Made by a program: the position numbers and the translations under genes. Source: Gordius sp. MW1 (lineage: Eukaryota > Nematomorpha > Gordioida > Gordea > Gordiidae). From it: DNA of 64,000 bases. Location: assembly GCA_964036665.1 (NCBI GenBank), contig OZ038532.1:11860537-11924536 (forward strand), written 5' to 3'. Below, piece by piece: positions 45,081 through 57,451 of this stretch. Below the pieces are notes generated by a model. That model saw only the letters and a list, made by a program, of their open reading frames with translations. It was not told the DNA's origin and did no database searches. How positions within the stretch are numbered: the first letter of the stretch is position 1; every line of letters begins with the position of its first letter.

Positions 45081-45336
45081 AATGGCGTAAATGAGGGGGG
45101 GGGGGGTGTGGGAACGGGAAATTCCCCCCCCCCCCCCTTGTTTTTTGATTAATAACTAAAAATTAATTAAATGGGTTAAAATATTATAGTTTAGTTACAT
45201 GAAAGACTTTAAGACACTTATAAAAACCTAGAATCATAATATATACATTTACTTTGATTAAATTTTTGGCAAAATGCGTTGTAAAATAAAAAATTTACCA
45301 GATCCCCCCTCGTAAAAATCCTAGCTACGCGCCTGG
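45081..45336. mobile_element. hAT-type MITE, 256 bp, exact 8-bp target duplication
   Basis: The left end AATGGCGTAAATGAGGGG and right end TAGCTACGCGCCTGG are diverged inverted repeats of the CAGTGGCGTA type. Identical AATGTTAC repeats flank it at 45073-45080 and 45337-45344. The interior matches 24350-24525 inverted. It has G and C runs of 10 or more near its left end. Confidence 0.8.
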
Positions 45337-45344
45337 AATGTTAC

Positions 45345-47238
45345 ATGTTTTATGTTTAATTAATTGTGATTTTGGCTAATAAATTATAAAATTCATAAAT
45401 TTTTGTAATTACTATTTTAGTTTTTTTCCACCCAATAGATTGGAGAAATGATAAGTTTATATGCCTTTTTATGAGATTTATTCACAGGAGCATTAGAGGG
45501 TGTTAAAAAATAATGATAAAACAAAATAAATTGACAAATAAAGATAAGACTAGTTGTTGACGTTAAAATTATAGCCAAATTACTAATAATGTTTTAACTA
45601 GACACTAATTAATTATAAAATAACAAATATTGTACAAATGACAATTTTAGTTTTAATCACATATAGATATGAATCTATAACCGTTCAAAAATGACGTTTT
45701 CACTAAAAAAAACATTGTTTAAAATTGACGATGTTTACAGCCTAAAATGTGTGCCCTAATCCTTAAATCACTAGAAACGTTTTGATATAAGTTTTATTGC
45801 ATTGAATATTTGGGCAGATTAAAATTTGTAGGCACAAAAAACACCTAAAATTTTTCTCCTCACTTTTCAGTCTCTAAAATAAAATCAATATATACCTCAA
45901 AGGCTCATAAAAAGCAAAAAGATTTAAATAGTTTAAATATATAATCTTATGTTTAATAAGCACCTAATATTTCAAATGCATAGGGAGATAAAAAGAGTTG
46001 CGATTGCGATAGCCAACCGAAATTGAGCCTTTCATAGCTGCCCCTTTCATCGATCCTTTAGGGTGAAAGATAAAATATTAAAAACAATATTTTAAAAAAA
46101 GTTAATTTATTGAAATTCTAGTTGCAGGAACAGTCACAACAACAAAAAAAGTCACCGCAAGGTTCCACTTTGGACTTTTTTTATTTCGTTATTGACCAAA
46201 ATAAAACAAAGACTTGAGAAAATTTTGTCATTTGTAATGACAACAGCTATAATTATCTCAAAAATTTCTCTTTGTAAAGCAGTTTTTTTAATATTTTGTT
46301 GCTCTTTCGTACCCCAGCTGATGATATAAAAACCTGTATTTTAGATAACCATTTTAAATATAATAAATTGTTAAAGTCAAACAACCTTTCGAAATACTGA
46401 ATTTTTAATACAAAATTTAACATTATGTTCCACTTTAATGAATGCTTTTTATTTATAGATGCATATATTTTTAAAAGGGAGCTTTAAAAGAAATTCATAC
46501 TTTTTAAAAAAAGGGAAACTTGAAACTGAACTAGAATTTATTTCAAGCTTTTAAGAAACAATTCTACCAATTTCTTATATCTTTCTACTCCCATCATATC
46601 GCAGAATTAAAAATTAAAAGAAAACTACAAATATGATTTATCCTATATTTTGCATCTCTAATATAACTTTGACTCCAATTTCTAACCATGTACCACTTCA
46701 TACTTTTAATTTTCAATTATATATGGCCAATAAAATTTGAATCATTAAAATCCACACTAGAAGTCGCACACAGCTTAAAACGAGAAATAAAAAGCGCTGC
46801 TTATATAGTCTGTTACAATTCTGTATTATATTTTTTTTAGACAATTAGATCTTGATGTGGCATCAACGCGCTAGTACATATTATATAGATGAAATGAAAT
46901 CTCGCAACGAAAAGTTAAAAGCTACCAAATTATCTATAATTTATTATAAAAGTAATGCAAGCTGTATGTTAATCCAAATGGAAGTTATCGAGACAATATA
47001 AAGCTGTCTATTAATCTGCATAAAAGTTATTAAGACAATATAGTCAATTAAATAGCATTCTCTATTATCTATTGCTATTTTACAATGATGTAAAAATGAC
47101 GTGTGTTTAAATCTACTAATAATAAGATGACGCAACAGTTACATATTTAATATCAAGCCAACTTGATAAAGCACAACAATTGTATTCTTTTTAACCGAAC
47201 GCACTTTCAAACAATAGCAACTTGAATTTAACTTTATA
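45345..47238. other. Upstream region of the actin gene
   Basis: Very AT-rich, with no open frame or recognised repeat. I looked for a CArG box (CC-A/T6-GG) in the last few hundred bases and did not find a clear one. A loose repeat (AAGTTATCGAGACAATATA and AAGTTATTAAGACAATATA) occurs at about 46982 and 47026. Confidence 0.4.
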
Positions 47239-48363
47239 ATGGCTGAGGTACAACCATTAGTTGTCGATAACGGATCAGGCATTTGCAAAGCAGGATTTGC
47301 AGGAGACGATGCACCCAGAGCGGTGTTTCCATCTATAGTCGGAAGGCCTAAGCACAAAGGTGTCATGATGGGAATGGGACAAAAGGATTGTTATGTTGCA
47401 GATGAAGCAGAGGCCAAACGTGGAATTTTGACACTCAGGTATCCTATCGAACACGGGATAGTGACTAATTGGGATGACATGGAAAAGATTTGGCACCATA
47501 CATTTTACAATGAGTTAAGAGTGGCACCAGAAGAGCATCCAGTTCTCTTGACCGAAGCTCCGCTTAATCCCAAATCTAATCGGGAAAAGATGACTCAGAT
47601 TATGTTTGAAACATTTAACGTTCCAGCTTTATACGTTGGCATTCAAGCCGTGTTAGCCCTGTATGCATCTGGTCGAACAACTGGACTTACCTTTGATTCG
47701 GGTGACGGTGTATCGCACACCGTTCCAATTTATGAGGGATATGCCCTACCCCATGCCATTATGAGAATCGATTTGGCAGGCAGAGATTTAACTGAATACC
47801 TACAAAAGATATTAACTGAAAGAGGTTATTCGTTTACAACTACGGCTGAAAGGGAAATCGTTCGAGATATCAAAGAAAAACTATGCTACGTAGCTTTGGA
47901 TTACGAAGAAGAGATGAAACTCGCAGAAACTTCATCTGAACTAGAAAAAAGTTATGAGTTACCCGACGGTCGGATTTTGACTATTGGCAATGAAAGATTT
48001 AGATGCCCAGAAACGTTTTTTAAGCCTTTCTTCATAGGTATGGAATCGGGGGCTATCCATGAGACAACCTACAACTCCATTATGAGATGCGATATGGATA
48101 TTAGGAAAGATTTATATTCAAACATCGTCTTTTCAGGTGGTTCTACTATGTACCCCGGCCTAAAGGAACGTCTTGAAAAGGAAATTCGTTCATTGGCACC
48201 ACCCACAATGACAATAGCTGTATTGGCTCCACCGGAAAGAAAATTTTTAGTGTGGATCGGTGGGTCCATTTTGGCATCCCTGTCAACATTTCAGACCATG
48301 TGGATTAATAAGGAAGAATATGATGAAGTTGGACCATCTATAGTTCATAGAAAATGTTTTTAA
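47239..48363 (+). CDS. Actin, intronless and divergent
   Basis: An uninterrupted 374-residue frame from [20 protein letters not shown] to [10 protein letters not shown], the length of conventional actin. Both phosphate loops ([14 protein letters not shown]), the His-73 site in [11 protein letters not shown], the WHHTFYNEL block and the C-terminal Cys-Phe are kept, so it should bind ATP and polymerise. It is more divergent than cytoplasmic actins usually are: [14 protein letters not shown] in place of KDSYVGDEAQSKRG, and [27 protein letters not shown] near residue 330. The lower part (subdomains 3-4, residues about 220-340) carries most of the changes. It may be a lineage-specific or tissue-specific paralogue; retroposition could explain the lack of introns, but no poly-A tract or target repeat was seen. 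An AATAAA lies at 48436-48441. Confidence 0.95.
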
Positions 48364-48441
48364 ACTCATATTGAATTATACATTTTAATGATTTTATATT
48401 TCACCCATAAATTAGTTCTTTCCTCATGTAGGAGTAATAAA

Positions 48442-49162
48442 GAAAAGTCTACTATCTAGCCATACTAAATTAACATAACTTTTGATGAAATTCGTTTGTT
48501 ATATTTAAGTAAGTTAAATTCTTCATAGATAAGCTCAACACTCCGTTGGGTGCCCCGGCGGCAAATTGGGTCGGGCAAACGTGCTAAATTTAAAATATGA
48601 GAGTGGACAGGAACCATTTTTAGGCTTGTATCAATATGTCCGCCATTCTAAAAAGTTAAAAGAGATCGGAAATAGAATTATGACTGTCGTTCCCTTCAAA
48701 TAATATGAGAGTTTTACTATTTTGATTTAGATCTTTACTTTATATGCAAAAAAATACCCATAAATTTAAAATTAACAATCAACGAATTCGAAGTTTATAT
48801 TATAATTTTTTAAATTGGAAGTTAGTCTCCCGAAGGATGTCAAAATTTTCAACAAAATAATATCTAATGGTATGCGTAGGAATTGGGTTCAAGACATAAT
48901 AAAAATCTAAACGTCCGAACACACATATTTGTCAAGGTTTGAGGTTTTCTGGAGATTTTAAATGATAGGTTTAGAATCGATTAAAATTAGTGCAACTCAT
49001 ATTTTAATGATAAATCTAAGGTGCCTTTTATGGACATCACACAGCAACGCGATTTATCAACGGCAAGCCAGAGACCAGATTGCCCGGCCGGGTGGGGCCG
49101 GGCAACTGTCCTAAATTTTTATTTTCGGGCGGGCACGATGATAGGATTCGGGCAATTCGGGC
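48442..49162. other. Intergenic with GC-rich repeat patches
   Basis: GC-rich patches at 48540-48600 and 49060-49165 (GCCCGGCCGGGTGGGGCC, GGGCGGGCACGATG) match the family seen at 21770-21840. No gene was seen. Confidence 0.45.
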
Positions 49163-49166
49163 TTAA

Positions 49167-49780
49167 CCCTCGAGAGCATTCCTAAAAATCCCGAACGCTA
49201 GAGTATTCCTGGGGTATAACTCTACCCCACTTTTTAACTTCTTATAACTTTTAAAGTGTTCCTTTAAAACCTTTAAAATTTTAAACATATGTTTATAAAG
49301 GTCTTTAGATTGATGGTATCAATTTTGATATAAATCTAATCAACATTACAAAACTTATTAACAATTTTCTGGACCCCCATTTTTATTTTGGTTATTTTAG
49401 AGCTTCCCCTCATTTTACCTCTTGATATCATATATCTTAGAATAAATTAAAATAAACGTGATTTTTTATTAAAAGAATGTTCAAAATGTATTAAAAACAC
49501 AAATTGTAAAAGATATCTTCAAACAAAAAAAAACATACATTTTTTTATATAGAAAAAAACTTGTGAGAGTTTTCGTGGGGTATAACAGAACCCACGAGCC
49601 AAAAAGCTTCTATATTCTAGAAAGTATTAAGCCAAAACCTATAAAATTTTCACCTAACCTAGTTCTTGATAAAATATTAAGCTACTGAAAAGGCCAGATT
49701 CATGAGATTTAAATTGCGTTTTATAATTAAATTTATAATTTGCATGGGGTACCAAAATATCCCACGAATACTCTCGAGGG
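49167..49780. mobile_element. piggyBac-like MITE, 614 bp
   Basis: Ends CCCTCGAGAGCATTC and GAATACTCTCGAGGG are inverted repeats beginning CCCT, as in piggyBac elements. The left flank is TTAA at 49163-49166; the right flank is TGCA, not TTAA, so the duplication is imperfect. Inner sub-repeats GGGGTATAAC recur near both ends. No transposase frame is present. Confidence 0.6.
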
Positions 49781-49784
49781 TGCA

Positions 49785-50080
49785 ATTTATAGATAATGTA
49801 TTATTTTGTTACTTTTTTATCTGATTGTATATGAAAATGCTAAAAGAGTTAAAAAACTTGATTTCACCATCCGTCCGTTATTTCTATAATTTTTGCCCGA
49901 ACCACTCTATTTCCATTAAGGTTTTATCCCTAACTACGTTCCTGGAAAGGATCGAAGTATTTATATTTATGTAGTAAGTAGCCCTTTTAATGTTCGTAAT
50001 TTACATGTGCCGTCTATATATAAAACAAAAGCATCATTCCCAAATTGACACAATGCATGCAAGTGTTGAATTTGCTTCTA
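49785..50080. other. Spacer before the satellite array
   Basis: Nothing recognised. Confidence 0.3.
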
Positions 50081-50734
50081 ATATTAATTGCTATGCAATT
50101 TATGGGCTCGTTTTTTGGTTGTCCGTTGTCCGTTGTCCGTTACCCTCCCTATCTATTTGCATTGGGTATATTAGGTTATCGATTTTTTAAATTAATGCAT
50201 GAGAAAGAGGTGCCCCACCCCTCATCTCTATCTCCCTCGCTGTGTTATTTTTTAAATTAATGCATAAGAGGTGCCCCACCCCTCATCTCTATCTCCCTCG
50301 GTGTGTTATATATAAGATTTGTTAAATTATCTATTATATAATAAAACTCGGGCCTTCGGCCCTCGTGGGAAGGGGGAGAAGGGAAGGGGAGTAGGGGAAG
50401 GGAAGAGGGGAAGGGGGAACTCTTCTATACTCCGTATAAACGTAGCATATTTGCTATGCAATTTATGGGCGAGAAAGGTGGGAAGGGGCGAGAATGCCTA
50501 TAGGGGGTATTAGATGCAAAATAATTAGTTAATTAGTTATAGGCCCTTGTAGGGGAGGACATAGGGTAATTATCAATGTTAACCAATTCAAAAACGAAAA
50601 AAAATTTCGATTTATTTGGCCAATGGTCATTTTTTTATTGGTCAGTAGCCAGCGGACGGTCAAAAATTCATATTATCATTGGTATTAACATGAACAAATA
50701 TTAATTTAATTTAAAAAAATTAAAAAAAAAAAAT

Positions 50735-50806
50735 TGTCCCCTCCCTGACTTGAACCCCACACCTCCAGTTCACAAGCCGGCGCTATAACCACTATACCAT
50801 GGTGGC
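50735..50806 (-). ncRNA. tRNA-like sequence (SINE head or tRNA pseudogene)
   Basis: On the minus strand a 72-nt segment starts GCCACCATGG and contains a perfect pol III A box (TGGTATAGTGG) and a near-perfect B box (GGTTCAAGTCA). The acceptor stem does not pair and the anticodon stem is poor, so it is not a working tRNA. It resembles the tRNA-derived head of a SINE. Confidence 0.5.
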
Positions 50807-51534
50807 TTTAAAATAGTAGAAGTTATTATGTTATTTATATAAATATTGAAATAATAAAGTTGTGTTTTATGTTTAGAAAATCAATATATTTCGTCGGTCA
50901 GTAGCCAGCGGACGGTCAAAAAGTCATATTATCAATGGTATTAACAAAAACAAAATATTAATTTAATGTAAAAAAAAAATTAAAAAAAAAGTTTTTTTTT
51001 AGTTTTAAAAAAGGGCTAAATTCTTAAACTACCAGCCCGATTCGCTCGAAACTTTACCCGTAGGTGCCCAGGGCGGCCGGGGGTAAAATAACCTTTTCAG
51101 ATTCCTAAAATACCTTTTCATTTTAAAAATATCGGACATTTCCCTGCCACACGTGCGGTGTAATATCTATGACACGTAGAAAAATTTTACTAATTATATA
51201 AACTTACGCGCGCTATGTAATAAAGTACAATTCGTGTTTGAGTTTAATAGTAGATTCAATTTAATTAGAAATAACGGGCTATGATTACACCTTTGAAGGA
51301 GGTTTCGAATTTTGTGTTAGTTTCTATCGATATATTTTATCGTAAATTAGAATCTAATACCTATATTATTTTTTTAAATATTACTTTTTAGGTTTTCTAT
51401 GAAATCACAATCTAATTAAATGAAATATATTAACCCAAAAAAAATATATAAGCATTTATAAGGTTAAAAATATATATTACATAGTTGGCTGTCTGTTAGA
51501 CCATCTATAATAAATTTTTAGGTTATATATAAAA

Positions 51535-52200
51535 TTTGGCCAATGGTCATTTTTTTTCATTGGTAAGCAGCCAGGACACGGTAAAAGTGGATATAAATTC
51601 ATAAGTCAAAAAAACGAAAAAAAAAATTTTTGAATCACATTTTGGCCAATGGTCATTTTTTCCATTGGTCAGCAGCCAGGACACGGTAAAAGTGGATATA
51701 AACTTATAATAGTCAAAAAAAAACTAAAAAAAATTTTCGAATCACATTTTGGCCAATGGTCATTTTTTTCCATTGGTCAGCAGCCAGGACACGGTAAAAG
51801 TGGATATAAATTCATAATAGTCAAAAAAAACTAAAAAAAAATTTCGAATTACATTTTGGCCAATGGTCGTTTTTTTCCATTGGTCAGCAGCCAGGACACG
51901 GTAAAAGTGGATATAAATTCATAATAGTCAAAAAAAACGAAAAAAAAAATTTCGAATCACATTTTGGCCAATGGTTATTTTTTTCCATTGGTCAGCAGCC
52001 AACGGACGGCCAAAAAGTCATAATAGCAATGGTAGTAACAGGAACAATCATAATAGTCAAAAAAAACGAAAAAATAAACTCGGATTCACATTTTGGCCAA
52101 TGGTCATTTTTTCATTGGTCAGCAGCCAGCGGACGGCCAAAAAGTCTTATTATCAATGATAGTAACAAGAACAATCAAAAGAGTCAAAAAAAACTCCGGG
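51535..52200 (+). repeat. Satellite family A, direct array (six units)
   Basis: Unit starts TTGGCCAATGG at 51535, 51642, 51749, 51856, 51964 and 52093: spacing 107, 107, 107, 108 and 129. Short units contain GGACACGGTAAAAGTGGATA; long units instead have GCGGACGGCCAAAAAGTC plus AGCAATGGTAGTAACAGGAAC. Each unit holds a self-complementary CCAATGG / CCATTGG pair. Confidence 0.9.
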
Positions 52201-52639
52201 ATTCTAACCCCAAAACTAGTTAAATTGCATAGCAATTACCAAAATTTAAATATAGATATACTTATGCATTAATTTAACGTAGCAATTAAAACCCGACCCC
52301 GCCCGAAAGCGAGGGAGATAGAGATGAGGGGTGGGGCACCTCTTGATAGAGATGAGGGGTGGGGCACCTCTTTCTCATGCATTAATTTAAAAAATCGATA
52401 ACCTAATATACCCAATGCAAATAGATAGGGAGGTAACGGACAACGGGCAACGGACGGACGGACGGACGGACACCAAAAAACGAGCCCATAAATTGCATAG
52501 CAATTAAAACATAGATAAAAGTTGTTTACTTTTAATGCTATGCAATTTAACTAGTTATATAATAAACATAAATAAAAGTTGTTTACTTTTAATTGCTATG
52601 CAATTTAACTAGTTTTGGGGTTAGAATCCCGGAGTTTTT

Positions 52640-53992
52640 TTTGACTCTTATGATTGTTCTTGTTACTATCATTGATAATAAGAATTTTTGGCCGTCCGCT
52701 GGCTGCTGACCAATGAAAAAAATGACCATTGGCCAAAATGTGAATCTAAATTATTTTTTTCGTTTTTTTTGACTATTATGATTGTTCCTGTTTCTACCAT
52801 TGCTATTATGACTTTTTGGCCGTCCGCTGGCTGCTGACCAATGTTATATAATAAACATAAATAAAAGTTGTTTACTTTTAATTGCTATGCAATTTAACTA
52901 GTTTTTGGGTTAGAATCCCGGGTTTTTTTGACTCTTATGATTGTTCTTGTTACTATCATTGATAATAAGACTTTTTGGCCGTCCGTTGGCGCTGACCACT
53001 GAAAAAAATGACCATTGGCCAAAATGTGAATCCGAGTTTATTTTTTCGTTTTTTTTGACTATTATGATTGTTCCTGTTACTACCATTGCTATTATGACTT
53101 TTTGGCCGTCCGCTGGCTCCTGACCGATGGAAAAAATGACCATTGGTCAAAATGTGAATCGAAAATATTTTTTTCGTTTTTTTACTATTATAATTGTTCC
53201 TGTTCCTACCATTGCTATTATCACTTTTTGGCCGTCCGCTGGCTGCTGACCAATGGAATAAAATGACCATTGGCCAAAATGTGATTCGAAAACTTTTTTT
53301 TCGTTTTTTTTGACTACTATGAATTTATATCCACTTTTACCGTGTCCTGGCTGCTGACCAATGGAAAAAAATGACCATTGGCCAAAATGTGATTTGAAAA
53401 TCTTTTTTTCGTTTTTTTTACTCTTATAAATTTATATCCACTTTTACCGTGTCCTGGCTGCTGACCAATGGAAAAAAATGACCATTGGCCAAAGTGAGCA
53501 TCAAATTTTTTTTTTCCATTTTTTTGGCTATCATTGACTTATAGAGTATCTGTTGGTACTGACCAATAGAGAAAAAGTGATCATTGGCCAAATTTTTGAT
53601 TTTTTAATTAAAAATTGTTCAAATTCAACAAAACATTTCTCCCAACAATTCTGCAAATTCTTAACATTGTGTTGTTTTATAATATAATGTTTGTTAGACC
53701 CATAATCAATAAAAACTAATGTAATACGCAACTAGATGCAAACACTAAATCTAACCCTAACCCTTGCCTATATTACATTTTGCCTATATCATTTTGCCTA
53801 TAATGGAAAATTTGTATAAATAATTAATTAATCATTAGGCATTTAATACCCCCCTATAGGCATTCTCGCCCCTTCCCACCTTTCTCGCCCATAAATTGCA
53901 TAGCAAATATGATACATTTATACGAAGTACAGATGAGTCGTCCCCCCTTCCCTTCCCTTCTCCACCTTCCCACGAGGGCCGAAGGCCCGAGT
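52640..53992 (-). repeat. Satellite family A, inverted array plus tail, copy 1
   Basis: About seven inverted A units are followed by a unique tail with CTAACCCTAACCCTTGCC near 53752 and ending GGGCCGAAGGCCCGAGT. The block from about 53260 onward is repeated almost unchanged at 56290-57061. Confidence 0.85.
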
Positions 53993-55489
53993 TTCATTTA
54001 ATTTTTTTAAAAACCTTATTTGGTTTAACAAAGCTTCCCCAATTCACCTTTATTATTCCCTTATCATTCGTTGCTATCGCTAAACTATTACTTATTTTTA
54101 CAATAATAAATTTCTATACCTTTCTTTTTTTGCTTTAAATTAAAAAAAATTTCCATAAATTACATTTAAATTCTATTGATAAATTATTGTTTTTTTTATA
54201 AAAAAAGTAAGTTCAAAGAGCACAGATTGACTAATTGAACTAATTTTATTCATTAAGAAATTTTTATAGGGTAGGGGCTTAAATGAGTTAACCTAAAAGG
54301 GAGTATAATTAATTGCTATGCAATTTATGGGCTCGTTTTTTGTTGTCCGTCTGTCCGTCCGTCCGTCTGTCCGTCCGTCCGTCCGTCCGTCCGTCCATCC
54401 CTATCTATTTGCATTGGGTATATTAGGTTATCGATTTTTTAAATTAATGCATGAGAAAGAGGTGCTCCACCCCTCATCTCTATCTCCCTCGCTGTGTTAT
54501 TTTTTAAATTAATGCATAAGAGGTGCCCCACCCCTCATCTCTATCTCCCTCGGTGTGTTATATATAAGATTTGTTAAATTATCTATTATATAATAAACAT
54601 AGATAAAAGTTGTTTACTTTTAATGCTATGCAATTTAACTAGTTATATAATAAACATAAATAAAAGTTGTTTACTTTTAATTGCTATGCAATTTAACTAG
54701 TTTTTGTTATATAATAAACATAGATAAAAGTTGTTTACTTTTAATGCTATGCAATTTAACTAGTTATATAATAAACATAAATAAAAGTTGTTTACTTTTT
54801 AATTGCTATGCAATTTAACTAGTTTTGGGGTTAGAATCCCGGAGTTTTTTTGACTCTTATGATTTTTCTTGTTACTATCATTGATAAAAAGGAATTTTTG
54901 GCCGTCCGCTGGCTGCTGACCAATGAAAAAAATGACCATTGGCCAAAATGTGAATAGAAATTATTTTTTTCGTTTTTTTTGACTATTATGATTGTTCCTG
55001 TTTCTACCATTGCTATTATGACTTTTTGGCCGTCCGCTGGCTGCTGACCATTGTTATATAATAAACATAAATAAAAGTTGTTTACTTTTAATTGCTATGC
55101 AATTTAACTAGTATTTATTTTAAAATGCTGTTTTTAATTGCTATGCAATTTATGGGCTCGTTTTTTGGTTGTCCGTCCGTCCGTCCGTCCATCCCTATCT
55201 ATTTGCATTGGGTATATTAGGTTATCGATTTTTTAAATTAATGCATGAGAAAGAGGTGCCCCACCCCTCATCTCTATCTCCCTCGCTGTGTTATTTTTTA
55301 AATTAAGAGGTGCCCCACCCCTCATCTCTATCTCCCTCGCTTTCGGGCGGGGTCGGGTTTTAATTGCTACGTTAAATTAATGCATAAGTATATCTATTCG
55401 TTTTTTAATTGGGTAACATTGATATTAATTGCTATAATTACCCTATGCCCTCCACTACAAGGGTTTGGGTTAGAATCTCGGAGTTTTTT

Positions 55490-57061
55490 TAGACTCTTAT
55501 GATTGTTCTTGTTACTACCATTGATAATAAGACTTTTTGGCCGTCTGCTGGCTGCTGACCAATGAAAAAAAATGACCATTGGCCAAAATGTGAATCCAAG
55601 TTTATTTTTTATTTTTTTTTGATTATTATGATTGTTCCTGTTACTACCATTGCTAATACGACTTTTCGGCCGTCCACTGGCTGCTGACCAAAGAAAAAAT
55701 GACCATTGGCCAAAATGTGAATCCAAGTTTATTTTTTCGTTTTTTTTTTGACTATTATGATTGTTCCTGTTACTACCATTGCTATTATGACTTTTTGGCC
55801 GTCTGCTGGCTGCTGACCAATGAAAAAAATGACCATTGGCCAAACCGTGAATCCAAGTTTATTTTTTCGTTTTTTTTTGATTATTATGATTGTTCCTGTT
55901 ACTACCATTGCTATTATGACTTTTTGGCCGTCCGCTGGCTGCTGACCGATGGAAAAAATGACCATTGGCCAAAATGTGATTCCAAGTTTTTTTTTCGTTT
56001 TAGTTTTGACTATTACGATTGTTCTTGTTACTATCATTGATAATAAGACTTTTTGGCCGTCCGCTGGCTTCTGACCAATGAAAAAAATGACCATTGGCCA
56101 AAATGTGGATCCGAGTTTATTTTTTCGTTTATTTTTGACTATTATGATTATTCCCGTTACTACCATTGCTATTATGACTTTTTGGCCGTCCGCTGGCTCC
56201 TGACCGATGGTAAAAATGACCATTGGCCAAAATGTGATTCGAAAATTTTTTTTTCGTTTTTTTTTGACTATTATGAATTTATATCCACTTTTACTGTGTC
56301 CTGGCTGCTGACCAATGGAATAAAATGACCATTGGCCAAAATGTGATTCGAAAATTTTTTTTTCGTTTTTTTTTGACTATTATGAATTTATATCCACTTT
56401 TACTGTGTCCTGGCTGCTGACCAATGGAATAAAATGACCATTGGCCAAAATGTGATTCGAAAATTTTTTTTTCGTTTTTTTTACTCTTATGAATTTATAT
56501 CCATTTTTACCGTGTGCTGGCTGCTGACCGATGGAAAAAAATGACCATTGGCCAAAGTGAGCATCAAATTTTTTTTTCCGTTTTTTTGGCTATCATTGAC
56601 TTATAGAGTATCTGTTGGTACTGACCAATGGAGAAAAAATGACCATTCGCCAAATTTTTGATTTTTTTAATTAAAAATTGTTCAAATTCAACAAAAATTT
56701 CTCCCAACAATTCTGCAAATTCTTAACATTGTGATGTTTTATAATATAATGTTTGTTAGACCCATAATCACTAAAGGCCGTAAAAACTAATGTAGTACGC
56801 AACTAGATGCAAACACTAAATCTAACCCTAACCCTTGCCTATATTACATTTTGCCTATATTACATTTTGCCTATAAATGGAAAATTTGTATAAATAATTA
56901 ATTAATCATTAGGCATTTAATACCCCCCTATAGGCATTCTCGCCCCTTCACTCTTTCTCGCCCATAAATTGCTTTGCAAATATGATACATTTATACGAAG
57001 GATGAGTCGTCCCCCCTTCCCTTCTCCCCTCCCCCTTCCCACGAGGGCCGAAGGCCCGAGT
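55490..57061 (-). repeat. Satellite family A, inverted array plus tail, copy 2
   Basis: About nine inverted A units, then the same tail as copy 1 with small changes (an extra ATTACATTTTGCCTAT unit, and a 12-bp insertion AAAGGCCGTAAA near 56774). The shared tail shows that the block was duplicated as a unit. Confidence 0.85.
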
Positions 57062-57065
57062 TTTT

Positions 57066-57443
57066 TTGTTTATTGTACGATTATTTATAAAATATGTATA
57101 CTTTAAACTTAATTAAAAATTGCTGCAAAAATATTTTCATGGACATCGGCTGCATTTAATTAATATTTTGCTGTTATATAATTTGCAAACGTTTTAACAT
57201 GTTTGTACCTGAATGCATTAGCAATTAATATATTAAAATATTGTGACATAGAGCGGGTTTGCCAGTGATAACAATATCCTAAACCTAAAGAAACTCTGGC
57301 CCCCTATTTTAGAAGTACCAAATACTACGCTTTTTTGACCTATTAGAATTGAAATAAAGATTAAAAGTTTTATTTAGAAAAATCATTCGACTTTTAAATG
57401 AAATTAGATTTTGTTTGGGATAATAAAATATTGCTATACTTGT
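57066..57443. other. AT-rich spacer
   Basis: Nothing recognised. Confidence 0.3.
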
Positions 57444-57451
57444 ATAATTCA

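Larger units (their letters stand above)
50081..57065. repeat. Composite satellite array with inverted, hairpin-bearing ends
   Basis: Built from three repeat families. A: 107-129 bp units beginning TTGGCCAATGGTCATTTTTT, in plus orientation at 51535-52200 and inverted at 52640-53600, 54890-55045 and 55490-56660. B: a segment from GCTATGCAATTTATGGGCTC through AGAGGTGCCCCACCCCTCAT at 50085-50335, inverted at 52280-52505, again plus at 54310-54590 and 55135-55390. C: short units around AAAGTTGTTTACTTTTAATT in tandem at 52505-52620, 52843-52905, 54590-54830 and 55050-55112. GC-rich ends ACTCGGGCCTTCGGCCC (50346) and GGGCCGAAGGCCCGAGT (53976-53992 and 57045-57061) are inverted with respect to each other. 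No supported coding region lies inside; the open frames there are translated satellite. Confidence 0.85.

Noticed and set aside
47139..47499. Minus-strand frames over the start of actin
   Set aside because: Antisense shadows of the actin coding region.
51535..52200. CRISPR-like spacing of repeats
   Set aside because: Units are contiguous satellite with near-identical 'spacers' and a eukaryotic setting; no cas-like genes.
51649..53270. Several open frames reading FSIGQQPGHGKSGYK or FHWSAASGRPKS
   Set aside because: They are translations of the tandem 107-129 bp satellite in different frames; repeat units are multiples or near-multiples of three by chance.
55394..56328. Longer open frames of 91-164 codons on both strands
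   Set aside because: Same satellite family as above. Both strands are open at once and the sequence repeats with the DNA period.
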